Positions 7,845 through 16,331 of a stretch of 29,091 bases of DNA are shown piece after piece (within the stretch, counting starts at the first letter, position 1; the number at the start of each line of letters is the position of its first letter). The DNA lies in assembly GCA_913058195.1 (NCBI GenBank), contig CAJXPP010000004.1:1-29091 (forward strand), written 5' to 3'. The notes beneath the pieces were generated by a model. The model saw only the letters and a list, made by a program, of their open reading frames with translations. It searched no databases and was not told the origin of the DNA. This DNA comes from an uncultured Gammaproteobacteria bacterium. GTDB lineage: Bacteria; Pseudomonadota; Gammaproteobacteria; Nitrosococcales; Methylophagaceae. The translations under genes were made by a program, and so were the position numbers.

Positions 7845-8858
7845 TTATGAGTTGCTACAGGCAATAAGTGCATCGAGCTTTTTTTGTGCATTACCGTTAT
7901 CAATTTGTATTTGTGCTTGTTTAATACCTTCTGCTAGTGAAGGCGCTAAGTCAGCTGCATAAATGGCTGCACCCGCATTAAGTACTACAATATCTCGTGC
8001 ACCGCCATGTTGACCTGAAAAGATGCCTTTAATAATAGCTAAGCTTTCTTCAGCATTACTAACAGCTAGCTCTTTAATATCACAACGCGATAGGCCAAAG
8101 TCTTCTGGTTGAATGCAGTAGTTAGTAATTGAACCATTTTTTAACTCGGCTACAGAGCTTGCAGAACCAATACTTATTTCATCAAGACCATCATCTGCAT
8201 GAACAATAAGTACATGTTGACTACCAAGTTCTTTTAACACATGCGCCATTGGTTCAACCCATTGTTTATCAAATACACCCAGTACTTGATTAGGCGTTTG
8301 GGCCGGGTTAGTTAGAGGGCCAAGCAAGTTAAATAGTGTGCGTACACCCATTTCACGACGAGGGCCAATGGCAAACTTCATCGCGCCATGATGTTTTTGT
8401 GCAAACATAAACCCGACACCCACAGTGTCTACACAGAGTTTAACCTGTTCTGGGGATATATCTAAGTTCACACCAGCAGCTTCCAATACGTCTGCACTGC
8501 CAGAACTGCTACTAATCGAACGATTACCATGCTTGGCTACTTTAGCTCCAGCAGCTGCGACTACAAAGGCACTAGCAGTTGAAACATTAAATGTGCTGGC
8601 ACCATCACCGCCTGTGCCACAAGTATCAACAACATGATTGCCTGATATAGAGACTGGAGTGGCTAAGCTGCGCATCACTTCTGCTGCAGCCGCTATCTCA
8701 GTCACTGTTTCACCTTTCATTTGTAAACCGACTAAGAAACCACCTATTTGAGCTGGCGTTGCTTCACCGGTCATAATTTGTTGCATTACGGCAGACATCT
8801 CTTCACGAGATAAATCTTGTTTTGCTATAACAGATTTAATGGCATTGGATAAATTCAT
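7845..8858 (-). CDS. trpD: Anthranilate phosphoribosyltransferase
   Basis: Transfers phosphoribose from PRPP to anthranilate. The 337-residue length is typical of the stand-alone enzyme. The PRPP-binding glycine loop is DTCGTGGDGASTFNVS (78-93). The second PRPP/metal segment KHGNRSISSSSGSADVLEA lies at 109-127, and RREMGVRTLFNLLGPLTNPA carries the anthranilate-contacting region. HADDGLDEIS supplies the acidic metal ligands. The ATG at 8858 is 10 bp after the trpG stop codon and 14 bp precede trpC, so the three form one transcription unit. Confidence 0.97.
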   Translation of the reverse strand: MNLSNAIKSVIAKQDLSREEMSAVMQQIMTGEATPAQIGGFLVGLQMKGETVTEIAAAAEVMRSLATPVSISGNHVVDTCGTGGDGASTFNVSTASAFVVAAAGAKVAKHGNRSISSSSGSADVLEAAGVNLDISPEQVKLCVDTVGVGFMFAQKHHGAMKFAIGPRREMGVRTLFNLLGPLTNPAQTPNQVLGVFDKQWVEPMAHVLKELGSQHVLIVHADDGLDEISIGSASSVAELKNGSITNYCIQPEDFGLSRCDIKELAVSNAEESLAIIKGIFSGQHGGARDIVVLNAGAAIYAADLAPSLAEGIKQAQIQIDNGNAQKKLDALIACSNS

Positions 8859-8868
8859 CTGGCGGGTC

Positions 8869-9447
8869 TCAGCGGTCTAGAAAGTTTTTTAATAAAGCAT
8901 GGCCTTGTTCAGTTAAAATCGATTCAGGATGAAACTGAACGCCTTCAACGGCTAATGTTTTGTGCTCTATCCCCATAATTTCATCTATACTGCCATCTTC
9001 ATATTGAGTCCATGCAGTGATGTCGAAGCAATCAGGTAGGGATTGTTTATCGATAACAAGTGAATGATAGCGTGTTGCAATAACGGGGTTATTGAGACCT
9101 TTAAAAACACTGGTATCATTATGATAAATCGGTGAGGTTTTACCATGCATGATTTCACGAGCATGAATAATTTCGCCACCGAATGCTTGCCCGATAGACT
9201 GATGGCCAAGACAAACACCCAAAATTGGAACTTTACCTGCGAAATATTTGATAACTTCCAATGATATGCCTGCTTCATTGGGAGTGCAGGGGCCTGGAGA
9301 AATAACAATCTTTTCAGGGTGCAATGCTTCAATTTCATCGATTGTTATTTTGTCATTACGATGCACATGCACATCTGCACCTAACTCACCAAAGTACTGG
9401 ACAAGGTTGTAAGTGAAAGAATCGTAATTATCGATCATTAAAAGCAT
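8869..9447 (-). CDS. trpG: Anthranilate synthase component II (glutamine amidotransferase)
   Basis: Supplies ammonia from glutamine to TrpE; in many bacteria the same subunit also serves PabB in folate synthesis, so pabA is an alternative name. The 192-residue class I amidotransferase has the triad C79 (GVCLGHQSIGQAFGG), H173 and E175 (GVQFHPESILT), and the oxyanion segment SPGPCTPNEAG at 50-60. It begins MLLMIDNYDSFTYNLVQYFG, as in most TrpG/PabA proteins. It heads trpG-trpD-trpC and is separated from trpE by an HDOD gene. A 200-bp upstream gap holds a perfect short inverted repeat and could carry a promoter of its own. Confidence 0.96.
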   Translation of the reverse strand: MLLMIDNYDSFTYNLVQYFGELGADVHVHRNDKITIDEIEALHPEKIVISPGPCTPNEAGISLEVIKYFAGKVPILGVCLGHQSIGQAFGGEIIHAREIMHGKTSPIYHNDTSVFKGLNNPVIATRYHSLVIDKQSLPDCFDITAWTQYEDGSIDEIMGIEHKTLAVEGVQFHPESILTEQGHALLKNFLDR

Positions 9448-9482
9448 AAGTTAAGTCTTTAATTTGAATGAAACATTGACTT

Positions 9483-9499
9483 GCCATGATATTCATGGC
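9483..9499. repeat. Perfect inverted repeat in the trpG leader
   Basis: GCCATGA and TCATGGC are separated by TAT, giving a 7-bp perfect dyad 36-52 bases upstream of the trpG ATG. No poly-U follows on the trpG strand, so it is more like an operator or a leader hairpin than an intrinsic terminator. No leader peptide with Trp codons is visible in the gap. Confidence 0.4.
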
Positions 9500-9647
9500 G
9501 ATGTACTAGGAGGATCATTCTATCAAATAACACTACTTGATGGATATGTATTGTAAAAACTAATGTTTAAATTAAATTTATTTGGGCGTTATTACTTATT
9601 CCGATATTAATAATGATTTTGGAACTTAGCAAAAAACATTTTTGTAT

Positions 9648-10502
9648 TTAGCCAAATTGAACACTGAAAGCTTCTTTTAAATCATCCTCTATATCTTGAT
9701 AATCTGGCTCACTAATAGCAAAGAAGTCTAAGACATGATCTTTGGCCAAAAACCACTCACAATCATCTTTTGCAAACTTATATTGGCTTAATGTATTACC
9801 GGCAATCTTAATGAGTGCATAGAGTTCTTTTTGCGATTCATCGCTATCCGAAGATGCCAAGAAATCTGGTTCATGATGGCGAAGAATTAATTCACAGATA
9901 TTCTTAGGGAGATTCCATGAGTGTGCCATGTAGTAGCCCATGGTTGCATGACTTGTTTCATACCTATTATCTTCAAAAGAAGTAAACTCTTGTTCCGGAC
10001 TTGAATTTGCTTCGATTAAGACTTCTTTATAGTCAGTGTATTTTATTGCTAATAAAGGAATTCCACAATCTCGGAATAAACCAAAGGCATAAGCATCTTC
10101 CTTAGTACAACTTAAGGTGATGCTTAAGTTTTCAAGTAGGAGGCTCATCATATTTGCTGTATCCATTGCCGTATCCCAGAATTTTTCAAGGGATATCGCT
10201 GCCTTTTCTTTAAATGAATTTTGCAGTTGATAAAATGATGCAATGTTAGTGACACCGCTATACCCAATCATAATGACACTTTGTTTGATATCTGTAACAG
10301 TTCTCTTTAAGCCAAAAGCTGGAGAATTGACAGTCTTGAGAAGACTTGATGAAAGGGCGACATCCTTGGATATGATTTCAGAAAATACCTGCATTGAAGG
10401 ATTAGGTCTCGACTGCTCAAGTTGTAGTTCCGTTAAAACTTGGGGTTTAGCGGGTAATTGAAAACTTGAAACTGTACTGTTTACTTTATCTTTTTTTTGC
10501 AT
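9648..10502 (-). CDS. HDOD-domain signalling protein
   Basis: A 284-residue cytoplasmic protein that is essentially one HDOD domain (HD-like fold lacking phosphohydrolase residues, used in bacterial signalling and often linked to c-di-GMP, stress or motility). The domain opening is visible at FQLPAKPQVLTELQLEQ (14-30), followed by the hallmark SKDVALSSSLLKTVNSPAFG, in which family members have a helix reading D-P-A-L-t-a-r-L-L-r-l-aNS. At the position of the catalytic His-Asp of true HD enzymes it reads FGLFRDCGIPLL, so no hydrolase activity is expected. I chose the ATG at 10502, preceded by CAGGGAACG at 9-10 bases; the longer frame begins with TTG at 10529. It sits alone between trpE and trpG, with AT-rich gaps of 260 and 200 bp on its two sides. 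Target unknown. Confidence 0.88.
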   Translation of the reverse strand: MQKKDKVNSTVSSFQLPAKPQVLTELQLEQSRPNPSMQVFSEIISKDVALSSSLLKTVNSPAFGLKRTVTDIKQSVIMIGYSGVTNIASFYQLQNSFKEKAAISLEKFWDTAMDTANMMSLLLENLSITLSCTKEDAYAFGLFRDCGIPLLAIKYTDYKEVLIEANSSPEQEFTSFEDNRYETSHATMGYYMAHSWNLPKNICELILRHHEPDFLASSDSDESQKELYALIKIAGNTLSQYKFAKDDCEWFLAKDHVLDFFAISEPDYQDIEDDLKEAFSVQFG

Positions 10503-10762
10503 GCTAACCGTTCCCTGTAGCGATTTCAAAAATTAATTTTTCTTATCAGTGTTAAATACAATATAGCATTATTTAAAGCTAACATAACTATGTAAAAACC
10601 ATAATATTTTGACGTTAAGTCAGCTGTCTTTCTCTAGTAAAGGGTAAGGGATAACAAGATATAATTAAGAGAACAATCTATAGAGATTATAGGTAGGGCC
10701 TTAGAATTCAGCTTGGTATAGATAAATACGTACTGAACTGGACAAAGGATTCAGCACACTAA

Positions 10763-12262
10763 TTACCGGTGTTGAGAATGTTTAGGCATATCAAGACCAG
10801 CTTCAGCCATGGCCACTGCGCGGAAAATAGCACGTGCTTTATTCATTGTTTCTTGCCATTCCATTTCAGGAATAGAGTCGTAAACAATGCCTGCACCGGC
10901 TTGAATTGTTAATATATTATCTTTGATGACTGCTGTTCGAATTGCAATAGCCGTATCCATATTGCCAGACCAAGACAGATAACCCACTGCACCAGCATAA
11001 ACACCACGTTTAACGGGTTCTAATTCGTCAATGATTTCCATTGCTCGCACTTTAGCTGCACCACTCACTGTTCCAGCAGGGAAGGTTGCACGCAGTGCAT
11101 CAATGCAGGTCATATCAGGTACAATTTTACCTGTTACATTAGAAACAATATGCATAACATGAGAATAACGTTCGACAATCATTTTATCGGTTAGGTTTAC
11201 TGTGCCAATTTGGCTTACGCGGCCCGCATCATTACGGCCTAAATCAATTAGCATTAAATGTTCAGCTAACTCTTTAGGATCAGATAGTAAGTCTTGTTCT
11301 AAGGCTTTGTCTTCTTCAGGTGTTTTACCACGTGGGCGAGTTCCAGCAATAGGGCGCACAGTAACTTCATCATCTTCCATGCGAACCAGGATTTCTGGCG
11401 ACGAACCGACAATATGAAAGTCCTCGAGGTTGAGGTAATACATATACGGTGATGGATTTAAAGTACGTAAAGCACGATATAAATCCATTGGCTGTGCAGC
11501 AAAAGGAATAGATAGACGCTGTGATAACACTACCTGCATGATATCGCCATCAGTAATGTATTGTTTTGCTTTTTCTACCGCATTAATAAAGCCATCATGA
11601 GTGAAGCCCGAGACAAAATCATTTTCATGCACCGCTTTACCGGTAGTTGAAGAACTATATTTTGGCGTTGCAGTTCTGAGATAAGACGTTAGTGTATCAA
11701 GGCTATCTTGCGCCTTTTTATAAGCACTAGCATTGCTTGGATCTGCATGAACGATTAGGTATAAACGTCCACTTAAGTTATCAAAGACAATAAGATCATT
11801 GGAGACCATTAATAGGATGTCAGGGCATTCAAGTGGATCAGGGTTGGGACTATCACCTAAACGAGGCTCAACATAACGTACGGTGTCATAACCAAAATAA
11901 CCGACTAAACCACCATTGAAACGAGGTAAATGGTCGAGATCAGGTACTTTATATTGCGCCTTAAATTCTTCAATCCAGCTTAGTGGATCTTCAGACTTTG
12001 TTTGTTCGATCACTTCGCCACAATGTTTAACTTCAATATCTTGGCCGCTAATACGAACAATAGTTTCACACGGTAGACCAATAATTGAATAGCGACCCCA
12101 TTTTTCACCGCCATGAACTGATTCAAGTAGATATGAATAAGGCGCATCAGCTAATTTAAGATAAGTACTTAGTGGCGTATCTAAGTCTGCTAATACTTCG
12201 CGTGCCAGTGGGATGCGGTTGTAGCCTTGTTCGGCTAGTTGGTCAAATTCAGCTTGGTTCAT
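10763..12262 (-). CDS. trpE: Anthranilate synthase component I
   Basis: Converts chorismate plus ammonia to anthranilate, the committed step of tryptophan synthesis, in complex with TrpG. The 499-residue length is normal. The feedback tryptophan-binding motif LLES is at residues 45-48 (PYSYLLESVHGGEKWGRYS), so allosteric inhibition is likely retained. The catalytic chorismate-binding half has PSPYMYYL, RPIAGTRPRGKTPEED, LIDLGRNDAGRVS (the Mg-binding region), THE-region equivalents around MHIVSNVTG, and AGAGIVYDSIPEMEWQETMN. It follows gph by 56 bp in the order rpe-gph-trpE known from pseudomonads. No attenuator or Trp-rich leader peptide is seen in that 56 bp. Confidence 0.97.
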   Translation of the reverse strand: MNQAEFDQLAEQGYNRIPLAREVLADLDTPLSTYLKLADAPYSYLLESVHGGEKWGRYSIIGLPCETIVRISGQDIEVKHCGEVIEQTKSEDPLSWIEEFKAQYKVPDLDHLPRFNGGLVGYFGYDTVRYVEPRLGDSPNPDPLECPDILLMVSNDLIVFDNLSGRLYLIVHADPSNASAYKKAQDSLDTLTSYLRTATPKYSSSTTGKAVHENDFVSGFTHDGFINAVEKAKQYITDGDIMQVVLSQRLSIPFAAQPMDLYRALRTLNPSPYMYYLNLEDFHIVGSSPEILVRMEDDEVTVRPIAGTRPRGKTPEEDKALEQDLLSDPKELAEHLMLIDLGRNDAGRVSQIGTVNLTDKMIVERYSHVMHIVSNVTGKIVPDMTCIDALRATFPAGTVSGAAKVRAMEIIDELEPVKRGVYAGAVGYLSWSGNMDTAIAIRTAVIKDNILTIQAGAGIVYDSIPEMEWQETMNKARAIFRAVAMAEAGLDMPKHSQHR

Positions 12263-12318
12263 AGGTGGCTCTGATTAAGTTAGGGATGAACACTTACTGT
12301 GTTCTCCCAGACTGAATG

Positions 12319-12996
12319 TTAATCTCCATCAATTACGTTTTGTAGCTCAGCAAAAGAGTCAATAACAACATCTGGATTTGCTGTGCGAATATCAACGCCA
12401 TGGTTATAACCATAGCTCATACATACAATTGAAAAACCTGCTGCACGTGATGCTTTAACATCACTAATTGAATCACCAATCATCATGGCTTTTTCTGGCG
12501 CGATACCAAAGAATTTTGCACCATGTAGTAGCGGTGCTGGATCTGGCTTTTTAAGTGGTAATGTATCGCCACTGATAACAATTTCAAAGAAATTATATAA
12601 GCCTAAATCTTTTAAGATCTTCAGCGTGAATTTTTCATCTTTATTAGTCACGCAACCCACTCGGATGCCTTGGTCTATTAACCATTGAAGGCCATCTTTA
12701 ACCGCGGGATAGAGTTGACTACGCTTGCTGGCATTATCAGCATACAAATCCATAAAGATAGGAGCTGCTTGTGCAAATAATTCATCAGAAGGTGAGCCGT
12801 CAAGTTGGTCAACTAAGGCACGCTCGATAAGCCTTGGAACACCATTGCCAACCCAGTTACGGACTTTATCTTGACCACGAATCGGCATATTTAATGCTTT
12901 CATCATCTCATCTACACACCATGCGAGATCAGGCACGCTATCAACTAGCGTGCCGTCTAGATCAATCAATACCATTTCTGGTTTTTTGATAGTCAT
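12319..12996 (-). CDS. gph: Phosphoglycolate phosphatase (HAD family)
   Basis: Dephosphorylates 2-phosphoglycolate, arising from DNA-repair products or oxygenase side reactions. The 225-residue HAD hydrolase has the nucleophile motif DLDGTLVDS (nucleophile D12, acid/base D14), motif II in VGCVTNKD, the motif III lysine in LPLKKPDPAPLL, and motif IV MIGDSISDVKASRAAG. A C1-type helical cap lies between motifs I and II (about residues 20-90). The call as Gph, not another HAD enzyme, leans on its place between rpe and trpE, which is the classical gph position. Only 2 bp separate it from the rpe stop codon. Confidence 0.93.
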   Translation of the reverse strand: MTIKKPEMVLIDLDGTLVDSVPDLAWCVDEMMKALNMPIRGQDKVRNWVGNGVPRLIERALVDQLDGSPSDELFAQAAPIFMDLYADNASKRSQLYPAVKDGLQWLIDQGIRVGCVTNKDEKFTLKILKDLGLYNFFEIVISGDTLPLKKPDPAPLLHGAKFFGIAPEKAMMIGDSISDVKASRAAGFSIVCMSYGYNHGVDIRTANPDVVIDSFAELQNVIDGD

Positions 12997-12998
12997 AT

Positions 12999-13691
12999 TT
13001 AGGTTTTAGCTTGGGCTAATTCAGCTCGTAATGCAGCAATGACTGTTTCATAATCATGTGGGTCGTTAGCATTGGCAGCACCAAATACTGCAGAACCAGC
13101 AACAAAAGTACGCGCGCCAGCTTCAGCAATTTCACGAATATTTTTCACGTTTACGCCGCCATCAACTTCAAGATCGATATCGTAGCCGCTTTCATCAATC
13201 ATTTTACGTGCTTCACGCAATTTTTCTAATGTATGAGGAATAAATGATTGACCGCCGAAACCAGGGTTAACTGACATCAATAAAATACGGTCAACTTTAT
13301 CTAAGACATGCTCAGCTAAAGATAATGGTGTAGCAGGATTAAATACTAAACCTGCTTTACAGCCTTCAGCTTTAATTAATTGCAAAGTACGATCAATATG
13401 CTCAGAAGCTTCAGGATGGAAAGTGATGAATGTTGCGCCTGCTTTAGCGAAATCAGGAATAATGCGATCAACAGGTTTAACCATTAGATGTACGTCGATT
13501 TCGTGTGTAACACCATGTTTAACTAATGCATCACAAACCAATGGACCAATTGTTAGATTAGGTACATAGTGATTATCCATTACGTCAAAATGAACAATAT
13601 CCGCGCCTGATGCTAAAACATTATCAACTTCTTCACCTAAGCGGGCAAAGTCTGCAGACAGGATAGAGGGTGCAATTTTAAATTCAGCCAT
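12999..13691 (-). CDS. rpe: Ribulose-phosphate 3-epimerase
   Basis: Interconverts ribulose 5-phosphate and xylulose 5-phosphate in the pentose phosphate pathway. The 230-residue TIM barrel shows APSILSADFARLG (7-19), the metal ligands H34 and D36 in VHFDVMDNHYVPNLTIGP, H68 in DVHLMV, and D177 in LEVDGGVN. VNPGFGGQSF at 141-150 is the flexible lid and phosphate loop. It is the first gene of the minus-strand rpe-gph-trpE run and is divergent from the DUF3530-like gene, with 146 bp between start codons. Confidence 0.97.
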   Translation of the reverse strand: MAEFKIAPSILSADFARLGEEVDNVLASGADIVHFDVMDNHYVPNLTIGPLVCDALVKHGVTHEIDVHLMVKPVDRIIPDFAKAGATFITFHPEASEHIDRTLQLIKAEGCKAGLVFNPATPLSLAEHVLDKVDRILLMSVNPGFGGQSFIPHTLEKLREARKMIDESGYDIDLEVDGGVNVKNIREIAEAGARTFVAGSAVFGAANANDPHDYETVIAALRAELAQAKT

Positions 13692-13722
13692 TGTATTTAC
13701 TCTTTGTTAAGTTAATGTTGTG

Positions 13723-13755
13723 CTTACGGGTCTAAATCGAATACTTTACCGTAAG
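13723..13755. repeat. Inverted repeat in the rpe / DUF3530-gene divergent region
   Basis: CTTACGG (13723-13729) and CCGTAAG (13749-13755) are perfect 7-bp inverted arms separated by 19 bp, lying 32-64 bp upstream of the rpe ATG. They could form a leader stem in the rpe mRNA or be a two-site operator. A T7 run follows on the plus strand after 6 bases, but no plus-strand gene ends here. Confidence 0.3.
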
Positions 13756-13772
13756 TGATGCTTTTTTTCAGC

Positions 13773-13801
13773 TTTTGTAAATATCAATAGCTGATTATAC
13801 T
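13773..13801 (+). promoter_or_regulatory. Possible promoter of the DUF3530-like gene
   Basis: A good -10 element TATACT at 13796-13801 is preceded at 17 bp by a poor -35 (TTTTGT, 13773-13778). The predicted transcript starts near 13808, 30 bases before the GTG start codon, with AAGGAA as ribosome binding site. Confidence 0.35.
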
Positions 13802-13837
13802 GGTGGGGACTTGATAGATTACTAAGGAATAATATAG

Positions 13838-14803
13838 GTGGAACAACTAAGATACATTTTGTTTGCCACGATACTAAGCGGTTTAATGGCGCAGACAACT
13901 TGGGCTGCAGAAGATGAAAAAATGACTGAAGATATGGCGAGTGAGGAAATGCCATCTTCTGAAGGTATTATGCTGCGCCAAACAAGTACTGTGAAAGGCT
14001 ACCAGCCTATAGATGTAGCCGGACAGAAAATTGATGCAAGCTATATGGAAGAAACATTAGGAGAGCGCTACGGCGCTGTTGTACTACTACATGATGTTGG
14101 CGATCAATTCGATAGTGCAGGGGTGATGACGTCACTTAGACACCATCTACCTGACTATGGCTGGTCAACATTAACGCTGTCATTAGATTATCCATTTGAA
14201 GTAAATGTCTTTCTAATAGAGGAGGACGAAAAGTCCGCGGAAGAAGGTGATGCTGCGAACACAGAAAATCAGCTGGCTGCTAGTGAGACAACATCAACAG
14301 ATGAAAAAACAGTTGATCCTAAACAAGCTGAGGGAGACAAGACTAAATCAGGTTCAAAACAGGATGAGGATCAAACTGTTCTTCCTCCCGTTTCAAATCA
14401 ACAACGCCTTGGCGCTGCTCTGAGCTTCTTACAAGCAAAAGATGTTGAACGTATTGTGTTTATAGGCCATGGCACAGGGGGAGATTTAGCAATAGAATTA
14501 TTAGCAACAATCACGACTCCTATTGCTGGCCTTGTATTAGTGGGTGCGCCATCATTAGTCGAAGAACAGACTTTTAAAGAGTTTGAATTCCCTATTTTAG
14601 ATGTGTATGGGGAGAGAGACTTAGATACTGTGCCCCTAGCAGTAAAAGACAGAAAAATAGTAATGAAACGAGTGGCTAACCCGTTTTACCAATCACGACG
14701 TATCACCGGCGCCGATCATCAATTTTCAGGTTTACAGCCTACCTTAACGGCTACGATTAAAGCTTGGTTACGAAAACAGTTTGTTGAACAAGGCGATAAT
14801 TGA
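13838..14803 (+). CDS. Secreted DUF3530-like alpha/beta-hydrolase-fold protein
   Basis: A 321-residue exported protein with a GTG start (preceded by AAGGAA) and a signal peptide ending near TTWA (about residue 23). The order of elements fits DUF3530: GAVVLLHDVGDQFDSAGVMTSL (79-100), LPDYGWSTLTLSLDYPF, a charged linker, QQRLGAALSFLQ, IVFIGHGTGGDLAIELLAT, then LVLVGAP and PILDVYGERD. The fold looks like an alpha/beta hydrolase, but the nucleophile elbow reads GHGTG, with no Ser in the middle, so ordinary esterase chemistry is doubtful. Between about residues 128 and 188 there is a low-complexity stretch rich in Glu, Asp, Lys, Thr and Ser, probably disordered. The stop codon is one base from the next start codon, so the two genes are likely coupled. 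Function unknown. Confidence 0.78.
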   Translation: MEQLRYILFATILSGLMAQTTWAAEDEKMTEDMASEEMPSSEGIMLRQTSTVKGYQPIDVAGQKIDASYMEETLGERYGAVVLLHDVGDQFDSAGVMTSLRHHLPDYGWSTLTLSLDYPFEVNVFLIEEDEKSAEEGDAANTENQLAASETTSTDEKTVDPKQAEGDKTKSGSKQDEDQTVLPPVSNQQRLGAALSFLQAKDVERIVFIGHGTGGDLAIELLATITTPIAGLVLVGAPSLVEEQTFKEFEFPILDVYGERDLDTVPLAVKDRKIVMKRVANPFYQSRRITGADHQFSGLQPTLTATIKAWLRKQFVEQGDN

Positions 14804-14804
14804 T

Positions 14805-15611
14805 ATGCGGCTTTATTATGATGGTGTAGTGGTGCATCAAAGCCAGTCAGATGATGGCATGATTGAAGTCGTCGATTTAGGCAATACTCGGTCTTTGCAT
14901 TTTGGTACCTTTCCTAGACAAAGTAGTATGTCTTTGCAAACCCCACATACATTAGAACTAAGTTATACCGAAGCGATGATGTCATGTTTGGTTCTTAATT
15001 CAAATCCTGAACGCATATTAGTGGTGGGCTTAGGAGGTGGATCACTGGTGAAGTTTTTATTACACCACTATCCAGAATGTAAAATTGATGTGATTGAGTA
15101 CCGACAAGATGTGGTCGATGTCGCTCATCGATTTTTCCACGTCCCTAGTGACGATCCAAGATTAACGATTCATGTTGGTGATGGTTATTTATTCACACAG
15201 CAACAATATTATCAGGGTGAGGTTAGTTACGATTTATTACTTGTAGATGCCTACGATCATATTGGTATGTCTGCCAGTGTGGGTGCCCAAGCTTTTTTTG
15301 ACTCTTGCGCAGGACTATTAAGTGAACGCGGGGTAATGAGTATTAATTTGTGGGGCAGTAATAAACCTCAATTTAACCAAACCATGTCTCGCATTAACCA
15401 GAGCTTTAACGGTCGGAGTATGATTTTACCGGTGAAGAATAAAGGTAATGTGGTTGGCTTAGCGACTATGCAAACAGTGACGATGGCAAAATTAAAGAAG
15501 TTAAAGAATACGGTTGAACAGCAGGAGACTTTTTTGAATATTAATCTGCCTAAATCGTTACAAGATCTTACTCGGCAGAATAGTAGCTTTATAGGTCGCT
15601 TATTACCTTAA
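14805..15611 (+). CDS. Spermidine-synthase-like (Rossmann methyltransferase fold) protein
   Basis: A 268-residue protein of the spermine/spermidine synthase superfamily. The nucleotide-binding loop is ILVVGLGGGSLVKFLLHHYP (71-90), followed by DVIEYRQDVVDVAHRFF (95-111, the acidic residue that would hold the ribose), VGDGYLF and LLLVDAYD (145-151) where aminopropyltransferases have D-x-x-D. The N-terminal tetramerisation domain is short and the usual putrescine-contacting residues are not obvious, so it may be a methyltransferase-like paralogue, not SpeE. I chose the ATG at 14805, one base after the stop codon of the DUF3530-like gene, with AAGG upstream; an in-frame TTG at 14781 would overlap that gene. 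Substrate not assigned. Confidence 0.8.
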   Translation: MRLYYDGVVVHQSQSDDGMIEVVDLGNTRSLHFGTFPRQSSMSLQTPHTLELSYTEAMMSCLVLNSNPERILVVGLGGGSLVKFLLHHYPECKIDVIEYRQDVVDVAHRFFHVPSDDPRLTIHVGDGYLFTQQQYYQGEVSYDLLLVDAYDHIGMSASVGAQAFFDSCAGLLSERGVMSINLWGSNKPQFNQTMSRINQSFNGRSMILPVKNKGNVVGLATMQTVTMAKLKKLKNTVEQQETFLNINLPKSLQDLTRQNSSFIGRLLP

Positions 15612-15693
15612 AATGTCTATGCCAGTAATAAAGCAATGTTAGGTTATACTTTAGCTGAAATTTATCTGGGCGTTAACGGCAGTCAATATTGAA

Positions 15694-16248
15694 ATGAAAA
15701 CGATTTTAGTAATAGTATTATTTATTTCATCGGTCTTTGCACCAGTGTATGCGAATAAAGATATTGAAATAGTTATCGTACGTTCTGCACATGAATTACA
15801 AGTGAAGTTAGCTGGTTCAACACTGCGTACTTTCAAAGTAGCGTTTGGTAGTGGAGGGCGAAAAGCTAAACTATTTGAAGGCGACCATAAAACGCCTTTA
15901 GGCACGTATTACATTAAACGAGTAAGAAGTAGTGACCGCTTTCATTTATTTTTACAAATAAACTATCCAAATATCAATGATGCGGAACGCGCTTTACAGT
16001 CCCATATTATCTCGAAAAAAGAGTACCAGGCGATACTAATTGCTCATGTGAAAGGTCAGTTGCCTCCTCAAAATACCGCATTAGGTGGCTCAATTGGCTT
16101 TCATGGGATTGGAACTGAAACTAAAGATAAAATTGAAATTCATGAGTTTGTGGACTGGACGAAAGGCTGTATCGCAATGCGAAACCACGAAATTGATGAG
16201 TTAAATCGCTATATCCATATAGGTACGAAAGTCAGTATTATCAATTAA
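15694..16248 (+). CDS. Exported L,D-transpeptidase (YkuD) family protein
   Basis: A 184-residue periplasmic protein with a clear signal peptide (MKTILVIVLFISSVFAPVYA, cleavage near residue 20) and a YkuD domain covering nearly all of the rest. The active site is visible as IGFHGIG (H137) and WTKGCIAMRN, with C159 as nucleophile and R163 following, a variant of the usual S/T-HGC-x-R signature in which Lys replaces His. GDHKTPLGTYYIKRV (63-77) is the typical substrate-groove segment. Such proteins form 3-3 peptidoglycan cross-links, attach lipoproteins or, in the YafK/DpaA group, detach them; which of these applies cannot be told. It has its own 82-bp upstream gap with a TATACT hexamer at about 15654 but no clear -35. 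Confidence 0.88.
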   Translation: MKTILVIVLFISSVFAPVYANKDIEIVIVRSAHELQVKLAGSTLRTFKVAFGSGGRKAKLFEGDHKTPLGTYYIKRVRSSDRFHLFLQINYPNINDAERALQSHIISKKEYQAILIAHVKGQLPPQNTALGGSIGFHGIGTETKDKIEIHEFVDWTKGCIAMRNHEIDELNRYIHIGTKVSIIN

Positions 16249-16287
16249 TTCCTGATTAAAACTCTCGGTTATTAGTTTGGTTTTGTT

Positions 16288-16319
16288 AGAATAGCAATAA
16301 TAAATCCCAACGCTATTCT
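16288..16319 (+). terminator. Hairpin between the L,D-transpeptidase gene and ygiQ
   Basis: AGAATAGC (16288-16295) and GCTATTCT (16312-16319) are perfect 8-bp arms with a 16-base loop, followed by TTTTC if the last two T of the arm are counted. It could be a weak terminator 40 bp after the upstream gene. Its second arm also ends just before the CGAGG ribosome binding site of ygiQ, so it could instead be a leader structure of that gene. Confidence 0.33.
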
Positions 16320-16331
16320 TTTCGAGGTCCT

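Noticed and set aside
8985..9338. 117-residue frame antiphase in trpG
   Set aside because: Same strand, other frame of trpG; composition not protein-like.
9448..9540. Minus-strand 19-codon frame starting ATGATCCTCCTAGTACATCG as a trp leader peptide
   Set aside because: It has no Trp codons and no ribosome binding site.
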